Assembly: GCA_007128275.1 (NCBI GenBank)
Contig: SKXR01000095.1
Location: 1 to 11,436, forward strand
Direction of reading: 5' to 3'
Length of the DNA: 11,436 bases
From: Kiritimatiellia bacterium
GTDB lineage: Bacteria; Verrucomicrobiota; Kiritimatiellia; SLAD01
The translations under genes were made by a program, and so were the position numbers. Positions 5,293 to 11,436 of this stretch are shown here, one piece after another (position 1 is the stretch's first letter; each line of letters starts with the position of its first letter). Under the pieces are notes generated by a model. The model was given only the letters and a program-made list of their open reading frames with translations. It was not told where the DNA came from and did no database searches.

Positions 5293-7776
5293 TCACTCGT
5301 CGGCCGCCCATTCGCCCCGGACCCGAAAACGGTCCACACGTTTACCAAACAGGATGCGCGACGTCATAAGCACTTCCACGCCGCCGGATTCGTCAGTGCG
5401 CCAAAACGGAGCCCCACCGTCTCCTTCCAGCCGCGCCAATACGTCCCGCTCCGGATAACCGTACCGATTGTAGAGCCCCACGGAAAGAATCGCGGCCTCC
5501 GGTCGCACCGCCTGCAACCATTCGAGGGACGCCGCGCCGTCGCGTCCCTGATTGCCGACAACCAACACCGAGGCGGACGGATCGATGTGCCCCTCCAAAA
5601 TGCGCGCTTCCACCACCGCACCGCCCCCGCCCATCAACAGCACCGCGACGCCGCCGCGACTGAACCGCGCCACGACCGACGCGTCTGCGGCGCGACGATG
5701 CGCCAAGGGATCACGCGGGTGCAAAACTTCCCAGGCCAAATCGCCCGCCCACACGCCCCGGTCGCCCGCCCGGATTCGCCTCACGGGTATGCCCTGTTCC
5801 GACGCCGCCCGCAACGCCCGGTCATAGGCCGGAGAACGCGACGGGAATCCGGTGCACCACAACGCGCCCACGGGCATCGCGCCCAAAACGGCTTCGGCCC
5901 CGCCGGCGTGCGCGGCGGACGCATGACTCAATATCAGGACATCGAGGCGGTTCACCCCTTCCGCGCGCAGAGAACGAATGAGGCGCTCCGCGCGGTACGC
6001 GGGGCCCGCGTCGAACAGGACGTGTTCGCCGCCCGAGCGGATGAGCACCGCATGGCCGTCGCCGACATTCAACACCTGTATGCGGCTCGACTGATCGGCC
6101 TGCTTCACGGCCAGACCCGCCGCCATCAACACGGCCAGCGCGACGTACCCGACCCGGCGCCGACGCCGGTTGGTCACCAGCAGACCGCCGAAGATAAACG
6201 CGTACCACAAAGCGATCCAGCCGGCGCCGGGCGAGCGTACATGCCAGTGACCGCCTGGCAAACGCGCCAATCCATCGACCAACGCCATCAACAACGTCAG
6301 CGTGACCCGATTGGCATGATTGAATATTTCCGCGCCGATATCCGACACCGCACCCGCCACGAGCGTAAGGATTCCGGTCAGCACGATCAGAAACGCGGCC
6401 GGGATGACGAAAAGATTCCCGATCAGGGCGACCGGCGAAAAGAGATTGAAGTACTGGGCCGTCAACGGCGCCGAAGACAACCACGCCGCCACGGACGCCG
6501 CGGCCAGGCCCGTCCCCCAGCGAAGGCCTTCTTGCAACGCAGAGGGCTCATGGTCGGGCGACGCGGCAAGATAGCTGTCCGGCGCGCCCCATTCCCGCGC
6601 AGGCCCGGCCAGCAACGGATACAGACGAATCAACCCGGCCACGATGACAAATGAAAAGATGAAACCCGGCGAGGTAAGTTGCGAGGGCGACACGGCCAGA
6701 ATCAGCAGCGCCGCCAACGCCCACGCGGAAGGCGCGTCCGGCTTGCGATTGAACAGAAACGCGGACCCGAACGTCAGCGCCATCGCACAGGCGCGCAACG
6801 CACTCGGGCGCATGCCCGTGGCCACGGTATACAAGATCAGCAGCGGCCCGATATAGAGCACCCACCGCGTTCGGGACGCGCCGCACGCGCGCACGCCGAT
6901 GAGCAGCAACGCGCCGACAATGCCTACGTGCAATCCCGAGATCGCAAAGATATGTAGCGTACCCGTTAACGCGAACAGGCGATGGTGCTCGACGGGCAAT
7001 TCATGGCGATATCCCAACAAAAGGGCGCGCAAGATGCCGGCGATGTCCGGATACGTTTCCAGGCCTAGACCGAGACGTTCCGATGCGGCGCGACGGCCGG
7101 CGTAGCTGAAGCGCTTGAGGGGCGTGCCGTGCCCGGTCGACAGGCGCGCCCCCGCTTCGTCGCCCACACGCATACGGTACGGTGACAGAAACGCCCAGCG
7201 CCAATCGCGAGACTCACGGCGCTGCACCACGCCCGTGAACACCCATCGTTCGCCGTAGGAAGGAATTTCCGAAACGGCCGGCCTTCGCCAATGGACATCG
7301 ACCCGTCCGGTTGCTCTCTCGAAAAAGCCTCGCCGATTCACAGCCTCGACCCGCAACGACATACGCCAAACGGTCGCGTCACCGCGCGGAGTAATTTCCT
7401 CGATCGGATCATCCGCAATCACGCCGCGTACCTGCAGATGCTCCCGCGGACGTTCCATCAGCGCACCCAACGCGCGCGCGGACGGGTTACGGACTTCCAT
7501 GGCGGCGTGGGCCCATGCCAGGAAGAGGATCGCCCCCCAGATCCAGGGGAGCGCAAGGGGGCGGGCGGAGAACATTGCGCCTGCGAGAACCGACACGCCG
7601 GCCAGGACCAACGGCCACGTGGGCGATACGGGCACGGCCAGACCGGCAAGGACGCCCACGACAAAAACAAAAAGCGCCCCGAGAAGAGGGCGCCGCAAAG
7701 GAGATCGCTCGATGCGCGCCGCAGACACGTGCGGCGGTTGGGATTCGTTGGCGGGCCTATTCCGCCACGGCCACAC
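5293..7776 (-). CDS. comEC: ComEC/Rec2-type DNA internalization protein with a degenerate metallo-beta-lactamase domain
   Basis: ComEC forms the inner-membrane channel that takes up single-stranded DNA in natural transformation. The 827-residue product is full length. It has N-terminal membrane helices (about 31-90), a DUF4131/OB-like soluble part (about 110-215), the competence-domain membrane bundle (about 245-555) with the hallmark HIFAISGLHVG at 275-285, and a C-terminal MBL-fold domain from about 564. In that last domain the expected HxDxDH reads HASAAH (618-623), the later GD reads GG (716-717), and the expected HHG reads NQG (742-744). The fold-level landmarks FDAGP (588-592) and SVGLYNRYGYP (765-775) remain. 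Metal binding and the proposed nuclease activity are therefore unlikely. The start is uncertain: GTG at 7776 would overlap thiD by 20 bases, and GTG at 7728 would leave a 28-base gap. It is probably co-transcribed with thiD. Confidence 0.93.
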   Translation of the reverse strand: MWPWRNRPANESQPPHVSAARIERSPLRRPLLGALFVFVVGVLAGLAVPVSPTWPLVLAGVSVLAGAMFSARPLALPWIWGAILFLAWAHAAMEVRNPSARALGALMERPREHLQVRGVIADDPIEEITPRGDATVWRMSLRVEAVNRRGFFERATGRVDVHWRRPAVSEIPSYGERWVFTGVVQRRESRDWRWAFLSPYRMRVGDEAGARLSTGHGTPLKRFSYAGRRAASERLGLGLETYPDIAGILRALLLGYRHELPVEHHRLFALTGTLHIFAISGLHVGIVGALLLIGVRACGASRTRWVLYIGPLLILYTVATGMRPSALRACAMALTFGSAFLFNRKPDAPSAWALAALLILAVSPSQLTSPGFIFSFVIVAGLIRLYPLLAGPAREWGAPDSYLAASPDHEPSALQEGLRWGTGLAAASVAAWLSSAPLTAQYFNLFSPVALIGNLFVIPAAFLIVLTGILTLVAGAVSDIGAEIFNHANRVTLTLLMALVDGLARLPGGHWHVRSPGAGWIALWYAFIFGGLLVTNRRRRRVGYVALAVLMAAGLAVKQADQSSRIQVLNVGDGHAVLIRSGGEHVLFDAGPAYRAERLIRSLRAEGVNRLDVLILSHASAAHAGGAEAVLGAMPVGALWCTGFPSRSPAYDRALRAASEQGIPVRRIRAGDRGVWAGDLAWEVLHPRDPLAHRRAADASVVARFSRGGVAVLLMGGGGAVVEARILEGHIDPSASVLVVGNQGRDGAASLEWLQAVRPEAAILSVGLYNRYGYPERDVLARLEGDGGAPFWRTDESGGVEVLMTSRILFGKRVDRFRVRGEWAADE

Positions 7777-8587
7777 CGGACACCCAATTGAAGTTCAGCG
7801 GCTGATGGCGTCCGATGGCAAGCGACTGCTCAAGCGCCTGGTACACATAGTTCTTCGCGAGCTGAACCGCGCTACTCATCAACTCGCGGCGGGCGAGATA
7901 GGCCGTGAGCGCCGCAGAGAACGCGCACCCTGCGCCGTGGGTTTGCGCCGCACGAATGCGCGGAGCGCTAAAGACGTATTCTTCGCCTTCGTCATAAAGC
8001 ACATCAATCACCTCATCTCCGCCGAGGTCCCCCCCTTTGGCGACACAGGCCACATCAAAATGATCGCCTATTTCCCTCGCCGCTTTGCGCAATTCGTCGA
8101 TGGATGAAATCGAATGACCGCACAGGATTTCCGCTTCGTGCAGGTTGGGCGTCACCACGCGGGCTTGCGGCAACAGTTCATTCTTCAGGGCGTCAATGGC
8201 GTCCGCCTGCAACAGGCGCGCGCCGGACGCCGCCACCATGACGGGATCCACCACGAGGACCGGGATGCCTTCCCGGATATCTTCCGCCGCCACCACCCGG
8301 ATAATCTCGGCCGAATACAGCATGCCGGTCTTGGCCACGCTCACGGGGAAACTATCACAAACGGACTTGATCTGGCTCAACACCATGTCCCCGGTCACCG
8401 CCTGCAAGCCCGCCACGCCTTCGGGATTCTGCGCGGTCACGCACGTGATGGCGGACGTGCCGAAAACGCCCAGCGCGGAAAACGTCTTGAGGTCGGCTTG
8501 GATGCCCGCTCCTCCGCCGCTGTCGGAGCCGGCAATGGTCAATACAACGGGCCATTCATTCTGCGGATCGGATGAGGAGTTTGTCAT
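7757..8587 (-). CDS. thiD: Hydroxymethylpyrimidine/phosphomethylpyrimidine kinase ThiD
   Basis: ThiD phosphorylates 4-amino-5-hydroxymethyl-2-methylpyrimidine (HMP) and then HMP-phosphate to the diphosphate used for thiamin monophosphate synthesis, in the cytoplasm. The 276-residue protein is a ribokinase-fold member. It shows the N-terminal AGSDSGGGAGIQADLKTF (19-36), the AVTGDMVLSQI helix region, VVDPVM (112-117), TPNLHEAEIL (146-155) and the phosphate-binding loop THGAGCAFSAAL (216-227) with C221 at the usual catalytic position; most homologues have GTGC there. Some close relatives are pyridoxal kinases, so activity on B6 vitamers is possible. I chose ATG 8585-8587 because the conserved part follows it and a good promoter ends six bases upstream. 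The frame opens as far as 8650, but that would lie over and beyond the promoter. No other thi gene is nearby. Confidence 0.93.
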   Translation of the reverse strand: MTNSSSDPQNEWPVVLTIAGSDSGGGAGIQADLKTFSALGVFGTSAITCVTAQNPEGVAGLQAVTGDMVLSQIKSVCDSFPVSVAKTGMLYSAEIIRVVAAEDIREGIPVLVVDPVMVAASGARLLQADAIDALKNELLPQARVVTPNLHEAEILCGHSISSIDELRKAAREIGDHFDVACVAKGGDLGGDEVIDVLYDEGEEYVFSAPRIRAAQTHGAGCAFSAALTAYLARRELMSSAVQLAKNYVYQALEQSLAIGRHQPLNFNWVSGVAVAE

Positions 8588-8593
8588 GTGTTG

Positions 8594-8622
8594 ATAATCG
8601 ATCAAGGGCATACCGGTGTCAA
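8594..8622 (-). promoter_or_regulatory. Sigma-70-type promoter of thiD, apparently giving a leaderless mRNA
   Basis: On the minus strand a perfect -35 TTGACA (8617-8622) is followed by a 17-base spacer and a -10 GATTAT (8594-8599, four of six consensus positions). Six bases separate the -10 from the thiD ATG at 8587, so transcription should begin at or next to the A of the start codon. No Shine-Dalgarno precedes this ATG, which fits a leaderless message. Confidence 0.55.
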
Positions 8623-8848
8623 GCACAGGTAGCCGGCAGAAGCGGTTCACGCTCTCGGCGGCTCACCGAGACGGTTCGCCCCACCGTGCGAATCGCAATC
8701 TCCCCGTGCAGGCGGGACGAGGCCTCCGGGCGTGCGGAGAGAATGAGTGAAGCGCGAGGGATTGTCCGTCTCCGTTCAGTCCGTTCCGGCCTTGGACATT
8801 ACCTACGCAGAACGGTCTTTCCTGCAACGCAAACGGAAGAAATGTAGA
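8623..8848. other. Intergenic stretch with no recognised gene
   Basis: This is the body of the 330-base gap between the divergent thiD and the coiled-coil gene. A 91-codon plus-strand frame crosses it (8572-8847), but it is Arg/Ser-rich, overlaps the thiD start and resembles nothing I know. I see no RNA gene, riboswitch or repeat. In particular, I could not identify a THI-box (TPP) aptamer, and the predicted thiD transcript would start downstream of this stretch. Confidence 0.5.
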
Positions 8849-8877
8849 TTGACAAATAAGGGATCGGCTCCTACGCT
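8849..8877 (+). promoter_or_regulatory. Promoter of the coiled-coil/lipoprotein cassette
   Basis: A perfect -35 TTGACA (8849-8854), a 17-base spacer and TACGCT (8872-8877) form a plausible sigma-70 promoter; the -10 keeps only the T, A and final T of the consensus. Transcription would start near 8884, giving a leader of about 34 bases that holds the GAGG at 8902-8905. Confidence 0.5.
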
Positions 8878-8917
8878 CATTCCCAGTCACTAGCATTTTT
8901 TGAGGAAAGATAGAATT

Positions 8918-9748
8918 ATGGCAAAGCTCCTTAAACCCATGGTTATCGTTTTGCTGGTTCTCAGCGTCGCCTCCCTCGTGCTCGGCATCATGCTGTTTAA
9001 TGAGCGCGAAGTCATCAAAGGGCGAACGCAGCGACTGGAAAATGCGGCCGCGGAGTTCGCTCGCAGCCTGCATTACGACAACTTGGACCGGCAGGCCTTG
9101 ATGGATTACGACCGCATGGACACCGCGCTGAACCGCTTGAACGTCCATGCCGCCCTGACCTGGCAGGAATTGCAGGATACGATTCAGGATCTGGCCAATA
9201 CCCGGCTTGATCTGGAACAAACCCGCGAGGAATTGCGCATCACGCAGAATCGGCTGGAAGCCGCCGAACAGCGAATTGTCCGATTGGAAGACGATCTTTC
9301 CGAACGCACAGCGGAACTCGCTCGCGCCAACCAACAGATTTCGCAACTGGAACGCGACAAAGCCAGCCTGCAAAGCCGCATAGACGATTTCGAATTGCAG
9401 GTGGCCCGCATGGAAGAAGAACAACTCGAAATGGCCGAGACCATTGCGGATCAACAATCATTGATCGAAGAGTATGAAGCGGAACTATTCGCGGATGAAA
9501 GCGTCATCGGCACGCCGCCGGGCTTGAGCGGACAACTCCTGGTCGTCAATCCGGATTGGAACTTTGTGGTGATGAATGTCGGGAGTGAAGACGGCTTGAG
9601 CCTGAACACCGAGATGCTGGTGCACCGGGATGATGTCCTCGTCGGTCGCGTGCGTGTCAGCAGCGTGCGAAAGCAGTATGCCGTGGCCGATATCCTTGAA
9701 GACTGGAAGCAGTTCCCCCTGCAGGAGGGCGATCATGTCCTCTTCTAA
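8918..9748 (+). CDS. Membrane-anchored coiled-coil protein with a small C-terminal beta-rich domain
   Basis: This 276-residue protein has one N-terminal membrane helix (about 7-27, PMVIVLLVLSVASLVLGIML), a helical region, and a long heptad-rich coiled coil at about 83-191 (for example RLEAAEQRIVRLEDDLSER, then TAELARANQQISQLERD). A compact C-terminal domain follows (about 204-276: GQLLVVNPDWNFVVMNVG, then LVHRDDVLVGRVRVSSVRKQ and LQEGDHVLF). That domain has the look of a short beta-barrel, loosely like MreC-type modules, and I recall similar proteins of unknown function in the Verrucomicrobiota/Lentisphaerota group. It probably spans part of the periplasm as a scaffold. The ATG at 8918 is chosen because a GAGG lies upstream (8902-8905) and the membrane helix begins at once; TTG at 8900 is in frame but is less likely. 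Its end overlaps the next gene by 14 bases. Function unknown. Confidence 0.85.
   Translation: MAKLLKPMVIVLLVLSVASLVLGIMLFNEREVIKGRTQRLENAAAEFARSLHYDNLDRQALMDYDRMDTALNRLNVHAALTWQELQDTIQDLANTRLDLEQTREELRITQNRLEAAEQRIVRLEDDLSERTAELARANQQISQLERDKASLQSRIDDFELQVARMEEEQLEMAETIADQQSLIEEYEAELFADESVIGTPPGLSGQLLVVNPDWNFVVMNVGSEDGLSLNTEMLVHRDDVLVGRVRVSSVRKQYAVADILEDWKQFPLQEGDHVLF
9723..9728 (+). promoter_or_regulatory. Perfect Shine-Dalgarno for the 46-residue gene
   Basis: AGGAGG lies six bases before the ATG at 9735, inside the last codons of the upstream gene. It is the strongest ribosome binding site in the window and is the main reason to accept this very short frame as a gene. Confidence 0.75.
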
Positions 9749-9875
9749 GTCCGGAAGCACCCTCATGGGCGCCCTCGCCTTGGTGGCGGTCTTGCTCTTC
9801 CTTGCCCTGATTGGACTGCAGGTCGCCGAGATGCTATATTATCGCGCAGACCCATCCATCTGGCCGGTCCATTAA
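9735..9875 (+). CDS. 46-residue single-pass membrane protein
   Basis: This is a small gene that overlaps the end of the coiled-coil gene by 14 bases. The product begins MSSSKSGSTL, then has one hydrophobic helix at about 10-32 (LMGALALVAVLLFLALIGLQV), and ends MLYYRADPSIWPVH. The perfect AGGAGG six bases before the ATG and the overlap with its neighbour support real, coupled translation. The frame is open upstream to 9630, but that part lies in the coding region of the neighbour. I recognise no family. Its position between a membrane-anchored coiled coil and a lipoprotein suggests a small subunit or stabiliser of the same envelope complex; this is inference from context only. Confidence 0.72.
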   Translation: MSSSKSGSTLMGALALVAVLLFLALIGLQVAEMLYYRADPSIWPVH

Positions 9876-9884
9876 TGGACCGAC

Positions 9885-9890
9885 AGGAGG
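9885..9890 (+). promoter_or_regulatory. Shine-Dalgarno for the small lipoprotein gene
   Basis: AGGAGG lies ten bases before the ATG at 9901, which decides the start of the 55-residue lipoprotein. The same frame is open from 9811, but that part overlaps the 46-residue gene. Confidence 0.7.
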
Positions 9891-9900
9891 CGAGAGACGA

Positions 9901-10068
9901 ATGAAACATCCATGGCAATCCCTTATAGGCTCGCTGGCATTGGCCGCCGCGTGGTCGGTTGCGGTGGGGTGTGCCACGACGGATGACCGGCGCGATTCCG
10001 ACTTACCGTGGAACCAACCCCAGCCCTGGGAAGGCAGCCCGTTCATTCCCGGCATGGACCGGTATTGA
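9901..10068 (+). CDS. 55-residue predicted lipoprotein
   Basis: The product is a very short lipoprotein. MKHPWQSLIGSLALAAAWSVAVGC forms a signal peptide with a lipobox ending AVGC, so C24 would be lipidated and the mature chain would have only 32 residues. These are hydrophilic and end DLPWNQPQPWEGSPFIPGMDRY. The Trp/Pro-rich end is distinctive, and I recall similar tails on tiny lipoproteins in Verrucomicrobiota-like genomes, though I cannot verify this. The AGGAGG at 9885-9890 supports the start, which lies 25 bases after the preceding stop, so it belongs to the same transcript as the coiled-coil and 46-residue genes. The residue after C24 is Ala rather than Asp, so by the E. coli rule it should be moved to the outer membrane. 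Function unknown. Confidence 0.78.
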   Translation: MKHPWQSLIGSLALAAAWSVAVGCATTDDRRDSDLPWNQPQPWEGSPFIPGMDRY

Positions 10069-10080
10069 AGAATGGGTGAT

Positions 10081-10110
10081 GGTTAATGGTTAATGGTTAA
10101 TGGTTAATGG
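10081..10110 (+). repeat. Heptamer tandem repeat (GGTTAAT)4
   Basis: Four exact copies of GGTTAAT followed by GG start 12 bases past the stop of the lipoprotein gene. A degenerate unit (GGTGAT) precedes them. The array abuts the segment leading into repeat copy 2, so it may be the variable end of that element. It lies outside any gene, and a change in copy number should not affect a reading frame. Confidence 0.9.
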
Positions 10111-10258
10111 AGTCTGGGTTCGGCGATCCGAGTCGCCTGAGTTCCACATTGGGACACCCCACATGGTCAAGCCAAAGCGGCGTCGACGCTGCGCTCTGCC
10201 GCCGCAGTCCCAAAAAGGCAACCGAGCAGGCACACTCAAGGGAAAATTTGGAGCGAAG
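10111..10258 (-). repeat. Dispersed repeat, copy 2 (inverted relative to copy 1)
   Basis: The segments 10136-10160 and about 10165-10258 are the reverse complement of blocks in 1-215, with few mismatches. Copy 2 lacks the 23-base segment that supplies the left hairpin arm in copy 1 and has only four bases where copy 1 has about 73. Its 10111-10135 part, next to the heptamer array, has no match in copy 1, which instead runs into a coding remnant. It sits between the convergent ends of the lipoprotein gene and asd. Short frames are open through it on both strands, but they look like by-products of its GC-rich composition. No transposase or clear target duplication is visible. Confidence 0.75.
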
Positions 10259-10325
10259 CGAAGGAGGACGGCGACACCGCTTTGGATAAAGATTAACCCA
10301 AACGCGCACATCCATGTGATGAGAG

Positions 10326-11351
10326 TCAACGTCCCGTCTTGACCAAGTCCATCTCAATCAACTTCTCGGCGATCTGAATGGCGTTCAACGCCGCGCCTTT
10401 CCACAGATTGTCGCCCGCCACAAACAGGGCCAAGCCGTTGTCCACACTGGAATCCTTACGGATACGGCCCACGAGCACCTCCTCCTTACCGGACGCGTCC
10501 AGAGGCATCGGATACTCGGCTTTGCCGAGATCGTCCACAACACGCACCCCGGGCGACCGGGAAAGCACTTCCCGCGCTTCTTCCGGCGAAAAAGGCCCCT
10601 TCAATTCCATGTGAATGGCTTCACTGTGACTATTGAACACGGGCACCCGCACACAGGTTGTCGATACCCGGATGGAGGCATCCCCCAGGATCTTATGGGT
10701 TTCCCGCTTCATTTTCAGCTCTTCGCTCGTCACGCCCGGTTCCAGTTTATCCCCGCCGATATGCGGAAGGACATTGAACGCGATCGGATGAGGATAGACC
10801 TCCTTCTCGGGCGCGTTCCCGGACGCCCAGGCGCGCGTCTGGTTTTCAAGCTCCGTGACCGCGGACGCGCCCGTGCCGGACACGGCCTGATACGTACACG
10901 CAACGAAGCGGTCGATGCCCACCGCCTTATGAATCGGGGCGATCGCCATTAAGGCGATGATCGTGCTGCAGTTCGGGTTGGCCACAAAGCCCTGATGATC
11001 CTTCAACGCGTCCGGATTCACTTCCGGAACGACCAGCGGCACGCGGTCGTCCATGCGGAAATCATCGCCATTATCGATCACGATGCAGCCGCGCTTCACG
11101 GCCTCCCAGCCCAGCGTCTGCGACGCGCCCTTGGACCCCTCCGTTCCCGCAAAAAAAGCAAAGTCCATCCCCTCAAACGCTTCCGGCGAAGCGGGAAGCA
11201 CATGATAGGTTTCGCCGTCGATCACTTCGTCGCGCTCACTGCGCGCCAGAATCGTAATGGATTCCGCAGGAAAATTCCGGCGCTTCAACAAACGGATCAT
11301 CTCCGTGCCTACCGCACCCACACCGACCACACCGACTGTATACTTCTTCAT
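10326..11351 (-). CDS. asd: Aspartate-semialdehyde dehydrogenase
   Basis: Asd reduces L-aspartyl-4-phosphate to L-aspartate-4-semialdehyde with NADPH in the cytoplasm. This is the branch-point step to diaminopimelate/lysine, threonine and methionine. The 341-residue product is the normal length. The N-terminal nucleotide-binding loop is VGVVGVGAVGTEMIRLL (6-22). The catalytic cysteine is C128 in VANPNCSTI, followed by VSGTGASAV (158-165 region), and the active-site histidine is H242 in RVPVFNSHSEAI. A C-terminal helix ends KGAALNAIQIAEKLIEM. The common SAGG-type motif near residue 68 reads FAGTEGSKG here. ATG 11349-11351 is chosen: AGAGG lies seven bases upstream and the Rossmann strand starts at once. 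No amino-acid pathway partner is in view; anything upstream is outside the window. Confidence 0.96.
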   Translation of the reverse strand: MKKYTVGVVGVGAVGTEMIRLLKRRNFPAESITILARSERDEVIDGETYHVLPASPEAFEGMDFAFFAGTEGSKGASQTLGWEAVKRGCIVIDNGDDFRMDDRVPLVVPEVNPDALKDHQGFVANPNCSTIIALMAIAPIHKAVGIDRFVACTYQAVSGTGASAVTELENQTRAWASGNAPEKEVYPHPIAFNVLPHIGGDKLEPGVTSEELKMKRETHKILGDASIRVSTTCVRVPVFNSHSEAIHMELKGPFSPEEAREVLSRSPGVRVVDDLGKAEYPMPLDASGKEEVLVGRIRKDSSVDNGLALFVAGDNLWKGAALNAIQIAEKLIEMDLVKTGR

Positions 11352-11396
11352 AGCGATACCTCTACCCGCCCCCTCCTGACATCAATGGTTCCGTTT

Positions 11397-11411
11397 TTCC
11401 AATCGTTGGAA
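11397..11411. promoter_or_regulatory. Palindrome TTCCAA-TCG-TTGGAA in the asd leader
   Basis: The perfect 6-bp inverted repeat TTCCAATCGTTGGAA sits about 46 bases upstream of the asd start. TTTTCCAATC (11395-11404) occurs again at 11427-11436, the last ten bases of the window, so a second copy of the palindrome may begin there. Its size fits an operator half-site pair or a dispersed palindrome. No -10/-35 pair was identified with confidence, and the leader may continue past the edge. Confidence 0.5.
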
Positions 11412-11436
11412 GGTCAACAGGGGGTGTTTTCCAATC

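Noticed and set aside
5275..6654. 459-codon plus-strand open frame opposite comEC
   Set aside because: It is Arg/Gln/His-rich and has no recognisable domain. It runs antisense to the intact ComEC frame, so it is a reverse-strand shadow.
8572..8847. 91-codon plus-strand frame in the thiD/coiled-coil gap
   Set aside because: It overlaps the thiD start and promoter, has no Shine-Dalgarno, and its Arg/Ser-rich translation resembles nothing.
10308..10319. CACAT/ATGTG inverted repeat as an asd terminator
   Set aside because: The stem is only five base pairs with a two-base loop and no T-run follows, so it is too weak to call.
10090..10357. Short frames through repeat copy 2 on both strands
   Set aside because: They follow the repeat on both strands, share the FGLRRQS-like peptide with copy 1 only because the DNA is the same, and have no ribosome binding site.

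Overview
The window reads as a stretch of chromosome from a Gram-negative-type, GC-rich bacterium. Three things point, by recall only, to the Verrucomicrobiota/Kiritimatiellota/Lentisphaerota side of the tree: a short dispersed repeat whose reading frame contains FGLRRQSEASTPLWLD, a tiny lipoprotein with a DLPWNQPQPWEGSP-type tail, and a membrane-anchored coiled-coil protein with a VVNPDWNFVVMNVGSEDG-type C-terminus. No marker gene fixes the taxon. No rRNA, tRNA, CRISPR array, transposase or phage gene was seen.

Layout, left to right. Bases 1-262 hold one copy (copy 1) of the dispersed repeat, joined to what looks like the last 15 or so codons of a PLP-dependent enzyme. A perfect 18-bp inverted repeat (310-362) separates this from a leftward pair: tsaD (tRNA t6A synthesis), preceded by a carboxy-terminal processing protease (S41, ctp). 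Divergent from ctp, two rightward genes in tandem (2913-5271) encode related single-pass membrane proteins with TPR repeats. They converge on a leftward pair, thiD then comEC (thiamin pyrimidine kinase and the DNA-uptake channel), whose reading frames probably overlap by 20 bases. Across a 330-base gap with outward promoters on both sides lies a compact rightward cassette (8918-10068): a membrane-anchored coiled-coil protein, a 46-residue membrane protein with a perfect Shine-Dalgarno, and a 55-residue lipoprotein. A heptamer tandem repeat and a second, inverted copy of the dispersed repeat (copy 2) follow. The window closes with leftward asd (aspartate-semialdehyde dehydrogenase) and a palindromic motif in its leader.

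Most genes are ordinary housekeeping or envelope functions. The points worth attention are: (i) the metallo-beta-lactamase domain of ComEC has lost essentially all of its metal ligands while the rest of the protein is intact; (ii) the coiled-coil/46-aa/lipoprotein cassette looks like a small uncharacterised envelope module; (iii) the two repeat copies lie in or next to gene 3-prime-end regions in opposite orientation and differ by precise indels, one of which removes an arm of a 20-bp hairpin; (iv) thiD appears to be read from a leaderless transcript.
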